This document shows, piece after piece, positions 19,065 through 30,534 of a stretch of 64,000 nucleotides of DNA; within the stretch, counting starts at the first letter, position 1; each line of letters starts with the position of its first letter. The notes under the pieces were generated by a model that searched no databases, was not told the origin of the DNA, and saw nothing but the letters and a program-made list of their open reading frames with translations. Source of the stretch: Brasenia schreberi (Eukaryota; Streptophyta; Magnoliopsida; Nymphaeales; Cabombaceae); NCBI GenBank assembly GCA_036023115.1, contig JAYKKT010000074.1, positions 7,766,001 to 7,830,000 of the forward strand, read 5' to 3'. The translations under genes were made by a program, and so were the position numbers.

Positions 19065-21097
19065 TGTAGCGGGTCAGACACAGAGTAACGCTCGAGTGTT
19101 ACAAAGGGACGACCCTTTGCTTCCCTGCCATGGCAGGTAATGGCTAGGCTATATAAGTGGCAGAGGAGGGGAGGCCTATTGGGGAGGAGCTTTGGGAGCA
19201 GCCGCACGAGCAAGCCGGAAAACGTCGAAGTTGTCGGAATCCGATAAGAAAAAAAATCAAAATTTTGTTTTATAATTTTTTTTTAAGTTGCTAAAACTTA
19301 CTTAGATCATATGGCTTTTCTTTGTTTCATGCTAAACCTTCGAAAACAAGTCTTATTACGCGAAAATCGGCTCAAAACAAGCGTAGATTCATGAAAATTT
19401 TCTCAAATTCGAGTTATTGTTTTTCATAAATTTTCTGGCCAAAACGACACCGCTGGCGACCATTGATGGATTGGGTTGGAAGAAGAAGGGTAGGCGACCA
19501 GTTGATGACCATCTCCGTTCTTAATCGTCGTCGGAGACCGACGAAATCGACGTCGAAAAACCATAGGAATCGGTCCTTTTGAGCATGTCTCTCGTGTTCG
19601 TGTCGTGTCTAAAATGTCATGAACTGACACTGATTCGTGTCGTGTCCTCATATCACATGTTCAGAACCAGTTCTGTGTCAAAACAGGTTTCGTGTCGAGT
19701 TCAGTATCAGAAACGGGTCAAGTTTTGGTCGTATCTTGAAATGGGTTTCTGGGTTAGAAACAAGACCCGTATCAGTAGTTACAGGTTTTGTTTTAACACA
19801 GTGACATGGGCTACCTACTGTGTCACTCAATTTGGATCAAATATGGATCTAGGTATCAATTTGGATCTCGGATAGCTTAAACGGATTCAGATTGAGTTTT
19901 GGATGATTTTAGGGTCATTTGGGATCCGATTTGGATACGGTTTGTTGCATTAGATTCATAGTTAAATAAATTTTAATATTTTAATTATTTATAATTATTT
20001 AGAGATTAAAATTGGAGGATTTAATAGTGATAAGAGTGGTCAAACAACTTGGGGACTAGATCTTAGTGCATTCTTTTATTGAACCATGCTAGAAGTGAGT
20101 TTACTTGTTTTAGATAGATTTAAATATGCATGATTGATAAATATTTTATTGATGTTTATGAAATATTATTCGTAATTATGGGTTATTTGATATGCTTTTC
20201 AAATAAAACATATTTATGACTTTGATTGATAAAGAGCATGTTTTGATATGCATGTGTCGTATGAACATGGTATTTAAATGTTGTATGGATTTGGTTTTGG
20301 ATATTCGTTGATCTAGATATGATTTATGAATGTGATGAACTGTAATTGGTTTTAGAAATGTAATGATGTGTGAATATACGAGTAGTACTTGTGTTTTGTG
20401 TGGGGTCTCTAGAGACTTATAGGTCCCTCGGGCGATCCGGCTTGGGGCAAATACAAAGTGTGTTTCCGGGCACTCTATCGTGAGAGTCGGCGTGGTTACC
20501 GTCGTGGACGGGGTTACCGAGGTCACGTTAGGGAGAGTCGAACGACTCCCGTGGCCTTTGGGGCATACACAGTATGGGTTGTAATTATCGTAACTAATGA
20601 TGCATGTGCGTGTGTGTGAGTGCGTGCGTATAAATTTGAGATCATGATTTAAAGGTAACTATGCTTTGTTATTAAATGATTGTGAAACTATGAATGCTTT
20701 TAGTATGATTTCTGTTTAACAATGTTTAACCTCCCTACTGAGCTATGTATAGGAACTCACCCCATTGTTTTACAGCTCATCCTAATGCTAACACTTTGAA
20801 GGCACACAGAGCAGAGTAGGAGTTGGATAGAGCTGCATTTTTATTTTAGATGGTATGATAAGTGTTAAACGATTTATAATATCTTGTTACTCAGGGTTTT
20901 TGTTAGGTGGGCCTTGCACCATTTTGGATGTGTTGTTTAGAATTTCGATATAAATATTTATTTTAGTTAAATATTTCATGGAGTTTGAATTAAATTAGTA
21001 TTGTATTTGGTTACTGCTCACCATTACGCCTGCGCGAGAAGCGGCCACGTGGCATCGGCTCGGGCCGGTCGTGGTCGCGACCCGAGCGAGTGTGATA
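19065..21097 (+). mobile_element. Solo LTR of a chromodomain Gypsy element
   Basis: The sequence is the reverse-complement counterpart of the LTRs at 34784-36692 and 40170-42337. Shared blocks include the Cys-poor 'gtgtcgtgtcctcatatcacatgttcagaac' region (19635-19668), 'gtcgtggacggggttaccg' (20502-20520) and the end 'agaagcggccacgtggcat' (21038-21056). The termini are TGTAGC and GTGATA. A 5-bp duplication 'ataaa' lies at 19060-19064 and 21098-21102. No internal retroelement sequence is present, so this is a solo LTR left by recombination between the two LTRs of a full element. Confidence 0.85.
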
Positions 21098-21334
21098 ATA
21101 AATGAATCTAAATGGTTGTTTCGCACTCAGAGTTTGGTTCATCGGTTCAAGCATCACAAGCTTTTTTGAGGGTTTGCAAGCAAATGGTGTGATGGATACA
21201 AGAAGAATATGGTGGCGTGTAGCCATTCAACTGGATCGATGCCGTTGAGCTAGGTTCCTATGATCAAATTCATTTTCCACAAGATTCACATAAGCACCTG
21301 GCGCTTCGAATTTCCAAACATAAAATTTTGTTGT

Positions 21335-21463
21335 TGTGAGGAACAATAAAGAATGATCTAGCTTATTGTGAGTTAACTGCTAACAGGGCTGTGTAGAAAC
21401 AAAGAATCGTGTAGCCGACCCCATCTAGTATGGAAAAAGGCTTAGTTGTTGTTGTTTGTTGTG
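21335..21463 (+). mobile_element. RTE-type LINE 3' end
   Basis: It contains 'aataaagaatgatctagctt', 'gagttaactgctaac', 'aaacaaagaatc', 'gtagccgaccccatctagta' and the tail 'ggcttagttgttgttgttt'. A more decayed relative follows at about 21540-21620. Confidence 0.7.
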
Positions 21464-21620
21464 AGCAACAATCTTTGCTAAAACTTATAATAGTGAATCC
21501 GTCAAAGTTTCAGCTTTTTTTTTCCATCCAAAGTTTGAGACTGGCTATGACAACACATGATGGAACTTCATGAAAGTAAAGAATCCCCGTCCGTCTAGTA
21601 TGACAGTTGCTGTTATTGTA

Positions 21621-23094
21621 ATTACTCTGACGACGAAATCCATTCTGGGTGGAGTCATAAAATCATCAACCTCCCAAAGTTGAATGCTTTAAATGAAGTG
21701 GGGAATCGATGCACCTCTGTCTATGAAGGATTCTTGAACCACACTCATACCCACAATTATTAACTCATATCCACACCAATGAAGTGTGTAAACTACCCTA
21801 CGTCCTTGTCCTTTCGATTTCTTGGCAAAAAAGGATAGAAAAATAAAGGGAAAAAGATATCAAAATTGTCCCATGTATAATTAGATGGACCCAACAAGAT
21901 CATAAGGAAGGCACAAGCACTTGTTGGGAATATCTTATAGACTTAAACCCCTACAACGATCTTAGTGCTGTTATTAGAGCAGCTTCTGTTTCTTTGCTCT
22001 CTCTCTCTCTCTCTCTCTCTCTCTTTATATATATTTATATATATTATGAAGAATGAATTTTGTCTACTATTAACATGCAACATACTCAGCCATTACTTTT
22101 CACTCATATTATAGTAATTTAAAAGTTTATAAAAAATATGTAAGATAATATTATTACACTTATGGTCTCAAAAAATAACATTCTGAGCATGAGTAGACAA
22201 GGTTAGTGGTAGCGAAGATCCAATCATTATATATATATATATATATATATATAAAGAGAGAAAAAGAGAGAGAAAAATAACAAAAGAGAGAGAGGAGGAA
22301 CATAATCTTGCAACCTTTTACTCATGCATGATCGTGCCCACTCATCATTTTTGTAGAAAATGAGTATCTTTTACAATGTTTCAAGGATTTTTGGCCTCTA
22401 AAAAGTAAAGAATAGACAATAAGGTATAGAGGTTGTAAGATTCAACGTATATATATTGGATCTTGCACCTTCTATACTTATCTCTCTATACATATATATA
22501 TATATATACATAGATACATATGTACATTATATATATACACGTAGAGAGAGATGAAATCTGCATGTTGGTCTGACATGATGGAGTTTTTTTTTTTACATAT
22601 TAGAGAACATGTTTAGTACACGGTATGCACTAAAGAAATCATGAAACAGATTGATCAAAATTTAAAATTTCCAACGCTTAAACTTTGAAACTCTAAACCC
22701 AACATTTAAAATTTCCACTCAGGATACACATTGAACACAACTAGGACTGGTAAACAAGTCAAATGAACTAAGCGGAAGCTGGTCATGGCTTGTTGATCAA
22801 CTCAAGATCTTCTCAGTGTTCAGCTTCAGCTTGTTGCCTTGTTTGACATGAGCCGCACGTGAACCAAAACAAGCCAATTTAGACGAGCTCAACACGAGGT
22901 TCTGTTCAAAATTACAAGTGGACTTTCATATAAGTTGAGTGAAAGGTTTAATTCCTTGATTAGAAATTAAGTCAAATTTTATTTTCCATGGTGACCTTTT
23001 TTTTTAATTTGAAAGGCTTGATCATGTAGTTCCATCACATGTATCCAGTTTAACGTAAAATTTTTACATAATAAACTAAATATTAGCTCACCCG
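21621..23094. other. Intergenic: microsatellites and MITE-like debris
   Basis: It has (CT)n at 21997-22024 and AT runs at 22229-22252 and 22493-22506. From about 22744 'taggactggtaaacaagtca' opens a region rich in GAACC/CAAGC phrases like the TAGGGCTGGCAAA-type hAT MITEs also seen at about 51031 and 63239. No gene was seen. Confidence 0.4.
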
Positions 23095-23190
23095 TAGATT
23101 TCTCCGGCGCCACTCACGGTAGCTAGTTCGACTCCGGCAAGGGGTGCATGCCTGTGTGTGTGATGCTTTGACATCCCGTTGTGTGTTAAA
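23095..23190 (+). repeat. SINE-like unit
   Basis: It contains the B-box-like TAGTTCGACTCCGG, then GTGTGTGTGATGCTTTGACATCCCG. This is the same arrangement as the units at 15113, 10236 and 27425, but more divergent. Confidence 0.4.
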
Positions 23191-23288
23191 AGAGTTTCTA
23201 GATCCGCCACCAACTCCGTTGTCATCCCCAACCAACTAGATCTCCTCACTTCACTCCACACAACAGGGGTAAGGGTAAAAGCAGCCAG

Positions 23289-24272
23289 TTGAATGAGGAG
23301 GGGAAGATCGAAGAGGGCGAGCTGAAGGAAAGTTTTGGATTGTTAACGAACACAATGATGACAATGGCGAAGCGTGATGATACCCCATGTGGAGCCCCTC
23401 TCCCCGCGCACATCATTTTCCCCACCATTCACCGATCATCATCGCAAGCACAGCAGGAGGCCCCCCTCATCATCGCCGCGCTTCCGAATTGGAAGCTCTA
23501 CCGCAACCCCTTTTATGTCGAGGACGGCAACGGGCGGAATCCGACTTCCGACATGGGTTCCGACCATTTGGCTCGTTACCAACGTCTAATCAAGGCGTTA
23601 GAAGAGCAACAAGCGCGCGATCTCTTGTTGGTGTCGTCTCTACGGTCAGAGCTCCATCTCGCATGGATGAAAATTGAAGAACTGAAAGCGGTAGCGAGGC
23701 GGGCGGAGTGCGAAAAGGAGAGGATGGCGAAGGCTTTCGAGAAGGAGCGGGTGACGAGGGAAGTGGCAGAGGGCGTTTGCGACCAATTGGCGAGGGAGAT
23801 CGGAAAGGATAGAGCCCAGGTGGAGCAGATGAGAAGGGAATGCGAGAGGGTGAGAGAAGAGGTGGAAGAGGAGAGGAGGATGATGAGGATCGCGGAAGCG
23901 TGGAGGGAGGAAAGGTTGCAGATGAAGCTAGCCGACGCGCAGCGAATCCTCGAGAAAAGGATGTACGATCTCGATCTCGGCGAGGAGAAGAAGAATGAGG
24001 TCGAGGAGTGGACGCCGGTGCGTACTTCTCCTTCGCCTAATGGTGGTGGATTGATGATGGGGTGGAATAAGCAAAACATGATGGAGAATCCCCATATTCA
24101 GAGAGGAATCAAGGGATTCGTTGAGTTCTCCAAAGCGGTGAGGTTGGGAATGGCGAAGGGGAGAAGGATTGGCCCCAATAAAGCAGAGTATCAGAAGGAT
24201 CTTCTCCGGCAGTACTTTCGGAAGCAGAGAGTTCCGGTAGGACTGAGCTCGGAAAATCTGGTCGCGTGGTGA
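23289..24272 (+). CDS. BLT: BRANCHLESS TRICHOME-like coiled-coil protein
   Basis: A single frame of 327 residues. The first third is low-complexity but holds the family motif WKLYRNPFY (68-76). Residues about 95-225 are a highly charged coiled coil, including AEGVCDQLAREIGKDRAQVE, MRRECERVREEVEEERRMM and AEAWREERLQMKLADA. The C-terminus has NPHIQRGIKGFVEF (267-280). These blocks recur in Arabidopsis BLT, a protein needed for trichome branching, and in related plant proteins of unknown biochemistry. BLT is thought to act in cell-shape control near the cytoskeleton and plasma membrane. The first ATG is at 23289, but Met23/24/26 (from 23355) are also possible starts because the first 25 residues are not obviously conserved. 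No intron was needed. I cannot exclude a small upstream exon. Confidence 0.78.
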   Translation: MNEEGKIEEGELKESFGLLTNTMMTMAKRDDTPCGAPLPAHIIFPTIHRSSSQAQQEAPLIIAALPNWKLYRNPFYVEDGNGRNPTSDMGSDHLARYQRLIKALEEQQARDLLLVSSLRSELHLAWMKIEELKAVARRAECEKERMAKAFEKERVTREVAEGVCDQLAREIGKDRAQVEQMRRECERVREEVEEERRMMRIAEAWREERLQMKLADAQRILEKRMYDLDLGEEKKNEVEEWTPVRTSPSPNGGGLMMGWNKQNMMENPHIQRGIKGFVEFSKAVRLGMAKGRRIGPNKAEYQKDLLRQYFRKQRVPVGLSSENLVAW

Positions 24273-25547
24273 TTCAAATTTTGAACAAATGTGTATGCTT
24301 TGATTCCTTTTCTTTGTATTGTGATCCTCTGTTGGGAGGATCTGTAAATGAGTGCATGTTTCGGAATTTGGAGTTCCTGGCCTAACGGCGATCGGAAACT
24401 GGATAAAGATTGAATTTTTGGTAGTTTTCAACTAAAGATTTTTGTTACCGCAGACTTCAATTCCAAATGCAATTGCTGATAGAACTTTGGTATATCGGGA
24501 AACAGAGGCGTCGCCATTGTTTTTGCGAGATCTCCTGTGCAAGTAAGGGGAAGTGCAACTGCATCATTTAGGAGTGAGCTACAGGACTTCCCCAATCTAG
24601 AAAACGATTCAAACGAATTCGGTCGTTTCTTTCATTCCCAGCCAAAGGTTCTAGACTTTTTCCAAGGAAAACAACAGAGAAAAACTATTCTGACTCCACG
24701 AGAATGTGCTTAAATGGAGAACTTGTGTGACTGATGATTGGAACATAAATAACCCTGAAACACATCTTGTTTTTCTTTTTCTTGCCGGCAATAGCAGGAG
24801 GCTTTTGAGCTTTCTTAAGTTCTTGATATTAAATAGCGGATAGTACAAAGTCTTAACACCAAGGAGGAGGAACTAACAAAAAACATTTAAAGAATGTAGA
24901 GCTTGTCATATGTAGATATTGTGGAAGTGAATGAGACAAGGGAAGAAGTTAACAAACAGTTTGAAGGCCTATGACAAAGCTTCTTGGAGACATTTGAATC
25001 CCTTTGCAGACTTTTGAGACTTCATATTCAGTTCTTAGTTAAGAAGGTAACGCCCGGTGTTTCTGCTTTGGCAGGGTAAGTAGCCCAGGGTTATACTGTT
25101 GGCCTGTATTATGTGCGACAGATATGCCATGAGTCACATATTATAGATTACAACAGGGGTATTAGTTGTTCGGTTCGGTTCGGTTCGGTTCTAGGATCAA
25201 CCTCAAACCAAACCAACCAAATAACTTCTCTCTGAAGTCAAAAAAGTGAACGAAACCAATGGTTCCAGTTTAGTTCGGTTCTCAGTACACTTTAAATGAT
25301 TTATGTGTATAATATATGATCAATAACATGACAAACAAACTTCGTGGATTATAGAACAAGTGTCCAAATTTAAGGTACCACCTTACGAAAACTATGATCA
25401 CAACTATATGCTATATCATAAAATTTCCTAATAATATTCACAATTCAACAACGTACCAAATAAATAGCAAATTCGTTTTTGTATGCATACATATGTAATA
25501 CACATACACATGAATGGAGTGTTTGTGTGCTAGATCTTGATCCTTCG
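24273..25547. other. Intergenic, no gene seen
   Basis: The 3' flank of the BLT-like gene and AT-rich DNA. At 25173-25196 the pentamer GGTTC/CGGTT is tandemly repeated (GGTTCGGTTCGGTTCGG), with AACCAAACC phrases nearby, resembling the ends of GAACC-rich MITEs. Confidence 0.45.
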
Positions 25548-25800
25548 GATCAACAACAACAACTACAACAACAACAACTAAGCCTTTTTCCATACTAGAT
25601 GGGGTCGGCTACATGGATTCTTTGTTTCCACAGATCCCTATCGTGTGCCATGTTAGCAGTTAACTCACAATAAGCTAGATCATTCTTTATTGTTTCTTTC
25701 CAACACTTTTGTGGTCGTCCTCTAACTCTTTTAATACTTTTCAAATTTAGTTTTTCATACCTTTTTACAAGTTCTTTTTTTATCTTCCTTCTGTATGTCC
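25548..25800 (-). mobile_element. RTE-type LINE 3' end
   Basis: On the minus strand the blocks read in order: 'aaaagtgttggaaagaaaca', 'aataaagaatgatctagctt', 'gagttaactgctaacatgg', 'gtagccgaccccatctagta', 'ggaaaaaggcttagttgttg' and a (TTG)n tail (25548-25580 as CAA repeats on the plus strand). It is one of the better preserved 3' ends in the window. Confidence 0.8.
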
Positions 25801-25970
25801 AAAATCTTGATCCTTCAGATCACCTGATAAAATTTCAGGTTGAGGCTGGAAACGATGGCTGGAAACGATGATTCTCTCATAATCAGGAAAACCACAACGT
25901 ATCCATCTTAAGTCAGCGTTCACTAACAACATTTCCTATTCTTTTCTCTTTCATTTGCTTTTCGGGTAAA

Positions 25971-26738
25971 TCATCCACGCCAGTGAAGGTGCGTTTGGAG
26001 CTTCTCGTGGAGAGCAAGAGACCTACCTTCCTTAGAGAGGACATAATAGTAGAAGAGAAACAGTTTGGAGCTTAATGAGGGTTCTGATGAGAACTGAATT
26101 GAGGTATAATAGAGATGTATCATGACAGTTTTTGCCAACCTTCTGCCCTCTGGGAGTGGTGTAGTGAAATATTGTGTTAGAAATGGTGCTGGCATGGAAA
26201 CTCCGTCCTTGAAACGGCATTTCAATGTCAACCAGCAAACAGAGTTCATGCCAAAACGTCTATGTTGAGATGGTATTGTAAAGGATCTCGATGCAACCTT
26301 CAGATTGGTGTGTTTTGGCATTGCTCCAGAATGCATGTTAGCACTTGTTCGTGAGTCCACATGGTTCGCAGGATTCGCCAGAACTCTGTGAAAATCATGG
26401 TGGCTCTGAAAGAACATGAGAGTTAACAAAATCATGAATTCAGGAGCAAGGTAAAGAATACAAGGAAGCCATTTCCACCCGAAAACCTGGGTCACGTACA
26501 GAGTTGAAAGGGTGTATGGTGCTACAAAGATCTTCGGTATGAATGATTCATGTTTACCCATGCTGATCATGATAAAAGTGGGAAGTGGACGACATCTCCA
26601 TGTGCAGTTGGCTATATGGAAGTGGCCGTTTGACATGAACCTAGTCAGATGAGAACCCCAATCATCCAGCACTTCAATTGAATGCATAAAAAATTTATGA
26701 TTGACATGACTGACTGACTGAAAGACATCAAAAAGCAA
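25971..26738 (-). CDS. Uncharacterised 255-residue open frame
   Basis: An uninterrupted ATG-started frame of 255 residues. It is long for AT-rich intergenic DNA, but it has no recognised domain, repeat or targeting sequence. The composition is rich in His, Phe, Ser and Leu without clear organisation, and the codon use does not resemble that of the CYP89A or IQD genes. The flanking DNA shows no matching exon or clear promoter. It may be a chance open frame, a non-coding transcript region or the relic of an unidentified gene. A hydrophobic stretch (about 114-135) could be read as a membrane segment but is weak evidence. Confidence 0.2.
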   Translation of the reverse strand: MLFDVFQSVSHVNHKFFMHSIEVLDDWGSHLTRFMSNGHFHIANCTWRCRPLPTFIMISMGKHESFIPKIFVAPYTLSTLYVTQVFGWKWLPCILYLAPEFMILLTLMFFQSHHDFHRVLANPANHVDSRTSANMHSGAMPKHTNLKVASRSFTIPSQHRRFGMNSVCWLTLKCRFKDGVSMPAPFLTQYFTTPLPEGRRLAKTVMIHLYYTSIQFSSEPSLSSKLFLFYYYVLSKEGRSLALHEKLQTHLHWRG

Positions 26739-27424
26739 ACAACCCAGGCGTGCAAAATAGATGGTTAATGGTTAATTTCTGTTGAACAAGTTCAGAGAAA
26801 TGGAGATTGGAATATAAGTTCTTCCATGATCTTCAATCCGGATTCTCAACTTTAGAGAATCCAATTCATCCAATGTAATTGAAAGAATTAATAACCTCAT
26901 GTGCTAAGAATGTTACGATAAGTGCATCATTATATTAAAGCGATTTCATAAGTTGGTACTAGTTTTTATGCTAAGGGTTTTCGTGAAGCATCTCGGCTTT
27001 TCGCTGAACCTTTCAGAAACCTGCCAATCAAAGGAAAACAACCATTTCTTTGGCATCATCTTATGATCCAAGTACCTTAAAGACAAAATTAAAAGTTTGA
27101 ACTCAAGCTTGATCAAGTGCAATCCAACTTGGGGTAATGTCAAACTTCTTAATGCCTTAGGCTTTGTTGTTAAACAAGATTGTCAACTCTAAAATGAGTT
27201 CTCCTTAAACATTAAATACTATATATCTAGTCTGTTTAATATAAAATATTTCCTCGCCTGTAATTGTATTTATCATGCTCGGCTGAAGCCATTACTGCGT
27301 TCTACTTGATGGAAATATACAATGCATTTCCTTTTAACCCTCTACCGAGCGTAGATTGTGAAAACAGTGAACTTATTCTGCAATAAATTCCTCTTTTCTC
27401 TCACGCAGAGCATTATTTCAACTT
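26739..27424. other. Intergenic, no gene seen
   Basis: AT-rich, with no motif-bearing frame or repeat recognised apart from scattered short runs. Confidence 0.45.
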
Positions 27425-27515
27425 ACCCGGCGCTTTGACGCCCTAGCTGCATGATGGGGAATTCGACCCTGTGTGTGTGTGAGGCTTCGGCCTCCATTTA
27501 TAACAAAAAGAAAGT
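27425..27515 (+). repeat. SINE-like unit
   Basis: It contains the B-box-like GGGGAATTCGACCC, GTGTGTGTGTGAGGC, TTCGGCCTCCATTTATAAC and an AAAAAGAAAG tail. It is the clearest relative of the 15113-15213 unit. Confidence 0.5.
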
Positions 27516-27760
27516 TTCTCCTTCTTCCTTTCTAACAGAGGCTTCTGTCATGCTCTCATGCTTTCTAATGAGAGAACTTCACGTGGAAGCTGAAATCGAC
27601 TCTTCTTCGACTTCCTCGTGATTTCTCAGATTTGCGTTTCTTACTCGCTTTGATTAAAACGAAACATCAAAAGTCTACGCAAGCGAATAGTTTGAAGTAA
27701 AAATTTTGGCATGCCGTCACCCATGAAGGTATACTTTGGCAAGTCCGCCACTGTGTAAAC

Positions 27761-28125
27761 TGTGGAAGAGGAGTACCTTTCTCTCGAAGGCCTCTCAGCT
27801 CATGTTCAGATGCAGCGGAATAGATGGACACGAGGTTCCCACACACGGTTCTCGGTGAGACCAAGATTCACTCTCTTTTTTGCTTTTTACGTTTTTGTAT
27901 TTTTTATCTTGAGTGTCAGTAATGCTTGCCTTTTATAGGGAGGTGCTCCCCTTTGTCGTGCTTATCCACCTGCGGCTTTCCTCGTCTGGGAGCTTCTAAC
28001 GAATGATCGTTACCAGAAATCTCGATAACAGTTATCCATTATCGATCTGGCCCTATCCTCAGGTAATGAACTGGATGGTCAGTCCAACCGTTACTTGAGC
28101 CGAGAATGACCACTTTCGTGTAACA
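27761..28125 (-). repeat. Copia 3' LTR
   Basis: 365 bp, beginning TGTGGAAGAGG and ending TGTAACA on the plus strand (TGTTACA to CCACA in element orientation). It is about 46 bp shorter than its partner because of deletions near 27785-27820. Confidence 0.9.
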
Positions 28126-28136
28126 TCTCCCACTTG
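28126..28136 (-). other. Copia polypurine tract
   Basis: On the minus strand AAGTGGGAGA directly abuts the 3' LTR. This is the plus-strand priming site typical of Copia elements. Confidence 0.75.
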
Positions 28137-28236
28137 GCCATTCGAGCCAAGTGTATCGACATACTGATTTTCCTCCTACTTTTCAGGGGTTTTCCTCAGT
28201 CATGTTGATTCCTGATTACTTTTGCAATCAGAACTT

Positions 28237-28370
28237 GTTGTGTGGTTATTTTCCTACACAACAAATCATTCGTTGTATGGTTATTTACCTATACAATAAT
28301 ATATCTGTTGTATGGTTATTTACCTATACAACAATATATCTATTGTATGGTTATTTACCTATACAACAAT
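28237..28370. repeat. Four tandem units of about 35 bp with palindromic core
   Basis: Units containing TTGTATGGTTATTTACCTAT plus ACAA repeat four times between the RNase H region and the polypurine tract. Each unit begins TTGTAT and ends ATACAA, so each can form a short hairpin. Confidence 0.85.
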
Positions 28371-29154
28371 CAAACATATCTCAAACCCATGTTTGTAACA
28401 TGTTTTGAGAAGAGTTCTTCTGTTATGCCTTTTGTTAGGGGGTCTGCCAACATGTCTTCCGTTGGCATGTATGAGATGGATATTTCCTTTTTCATAACCA
28501 TATCATGAACGTAGTGGTATTTTACCATTATATGCTTGCTTTTTTAGCAATCCGCTCAACTCTTAATAAGAGTAATTGCTACATTATTATCACAATAGAT
28601 AACCACTAGCTCGTCTGTTATTTCCAACTTCAAATCTCGTATGAAACGGCTTATCCAGACAGTACTTGTCGCAGCCATACAGCAAGCAACATACTCAGCT
28701 TCCTGTGTATGCAATGCTATACAACCTCGTTTCTTACATGCCAAAGAAACAACACCGCCTTTAAATAAGAATATTTGTCTCGAAGTTGATTTGCTGTCGT
28801 CTTTGCTCCTAGCAAAGTCAGCATCTTAGTATCTTACCATTTTTAGTTCATCTGCTTGAAAACACAGTTTCAAGTCCTTTGTTCCTTTCAGATATCTTAC
28901 AATCCTTTTCACAGCTACCTAGTGTTACCATCCATGGTTAATTTGATATCTACTGAAAAGACCAACAACAAAGCTGATATCAGGACTTGTACATAACATA
29001 ACATACATCAAGCTACCAACAGCTTGTGCATAAGAAACATTAGGCTTATTGTCTCCTTCACCGAGACAATCAACCTTACTCATTTTAACCCCTTTTTGTA
29101 ATAGGTGTACCTGCAGACTTGCATTCACCCATTTTGAACTTCTTGAGGATATAG

Positions 29155-29715
29155 TCAATATATCTCTCCTAACTCAGGCATAAGAGTAGATCCTCTATCT
29201 CGAGAGATCTTTATACCCAGGATATAGGATGCTTCCCCCATATCCTTCATTTCGAACTTGGAGTTCAACCTTAACTTGGTTTTGACAATCATCTCATTAT
29301 CGTTTCCAGTCAACAATATGTCATCAACATACAATGACAAGATGACAAAGTGGCTCTCACTGTTCCATATATATACACAATGATCAAGATTATTAGCCAC
29401 AAACCCAAGTTCTATAATGGCATTTTGAAAAGTCAAATACCATTGGCGAGGTGATTGTTTAAGGCCATATAGGGATTTTTTCAACCTATATACTTTATCT
29501 TCTTGGCCTTCAACCACAAATTCTTCGGGCTGCTGCATGTATATCATTTCTTCTAAATCTCCATTTAGAAAAGCAGTCTTTACATCTAACTGATGTAAAT
29601 ACAAATCATAGTATGCAGATATTGCCAAGACTATCCGTATGAATGCAAATTTCACAACTGAGGAGTATGTCTCAACATAATCTATCTCCTCCTTTTGCGA
29701 AAAACCCTTTTGCAA
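29155..29715 (-). pseudogene. Copia reverse transcriptase domain
   Basis: A 186-residue open piece with the Copia RT signatures VKTAFLNGDLEE, QMQQPEEF-like wording, LKKSLYGLKQSPRQW and the catalytic LYVDDILLTG, followed by KDMGEASYILGI. The frame breaks after 'RGSTLMPE', and the following segment continues in another frame at 28925-29158 (KGVKMSKVDC, VGSLMYVM). It is a fragment of the element's polyprotein and not an independent gene. Confidence 0.9.
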
Positions 29716-30534
29716 CCAACCTCACTTTAAACTTATCGATTGTATCATCAACCTTGTATTTCTTTCTCAGAACTCATTTACAACCTATAACATTCATTCC
29801 TTTTGGCAAATCAACAAATTCCCAGACTTGGTTTTTCTCAATGGATTCAATTTCCCATTCCATGGCTTTCTCCCAGTCTGTTGCTTCTTATGAGCTCATC
29901 ACTTGCTGATAAGTCAAGTTATCAGTCAATTCATCCAAATCTACCGAATTACACACTTTCTACGAAAGATAAGTGTAATAATCCTTTAAGTAGGACGGAG
30001 TGGCTCTTGGCCTCTTATGTCCACTTATGATATCAGTAGTTTCAGGAAGATCTTCTATGGGCTCATAAGATAATTGGTCTAAATCTACCAAATCATCAAC
30101 ACATTCCTCATCGTTCTCCAGCATATCATTCTTAGTATCCTCTAAGAATTCAACATCTCTGCTTTCAATGAGTCTGTGGGCCCTGTGATAAAACCGATAT
30201 CCTTTTGAATCTTTTGGATATCCAATAAATACACATCTCAACAACCTGCTGTCTAGCTTATCTCTAGACTGATCAAGGATCTTCACGTGTGCAATAGATC
30301 TCTACCTCCTAAGATGACCTAGGTTGGGTTTTCTTCCAAACCACATCTCATATGGTGTAGTGAATACAACTTTACACGGTACTCTATTGAGTATGTAAAC
30401 AGTTGTACTTACTCCTTCTCCCAAAATATCATTCGAAGAGAGGCATCAATCAACATTGACCTTGTCATATTTAGAAAGGTTCTATTGTATCTCTCAGCTA
30501 CACAATTTTGTTGAGGTATACTGGGCATTGTATT

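Noticed and set aside
25173..25196. Telomere-like or regulatory GGTTCGG tandem
   Set aside because: It is not the plant telomere unit TTTAGGG. GGTTCGG/CCGAACC phrases recur at MITE ends elsewhere in the window.
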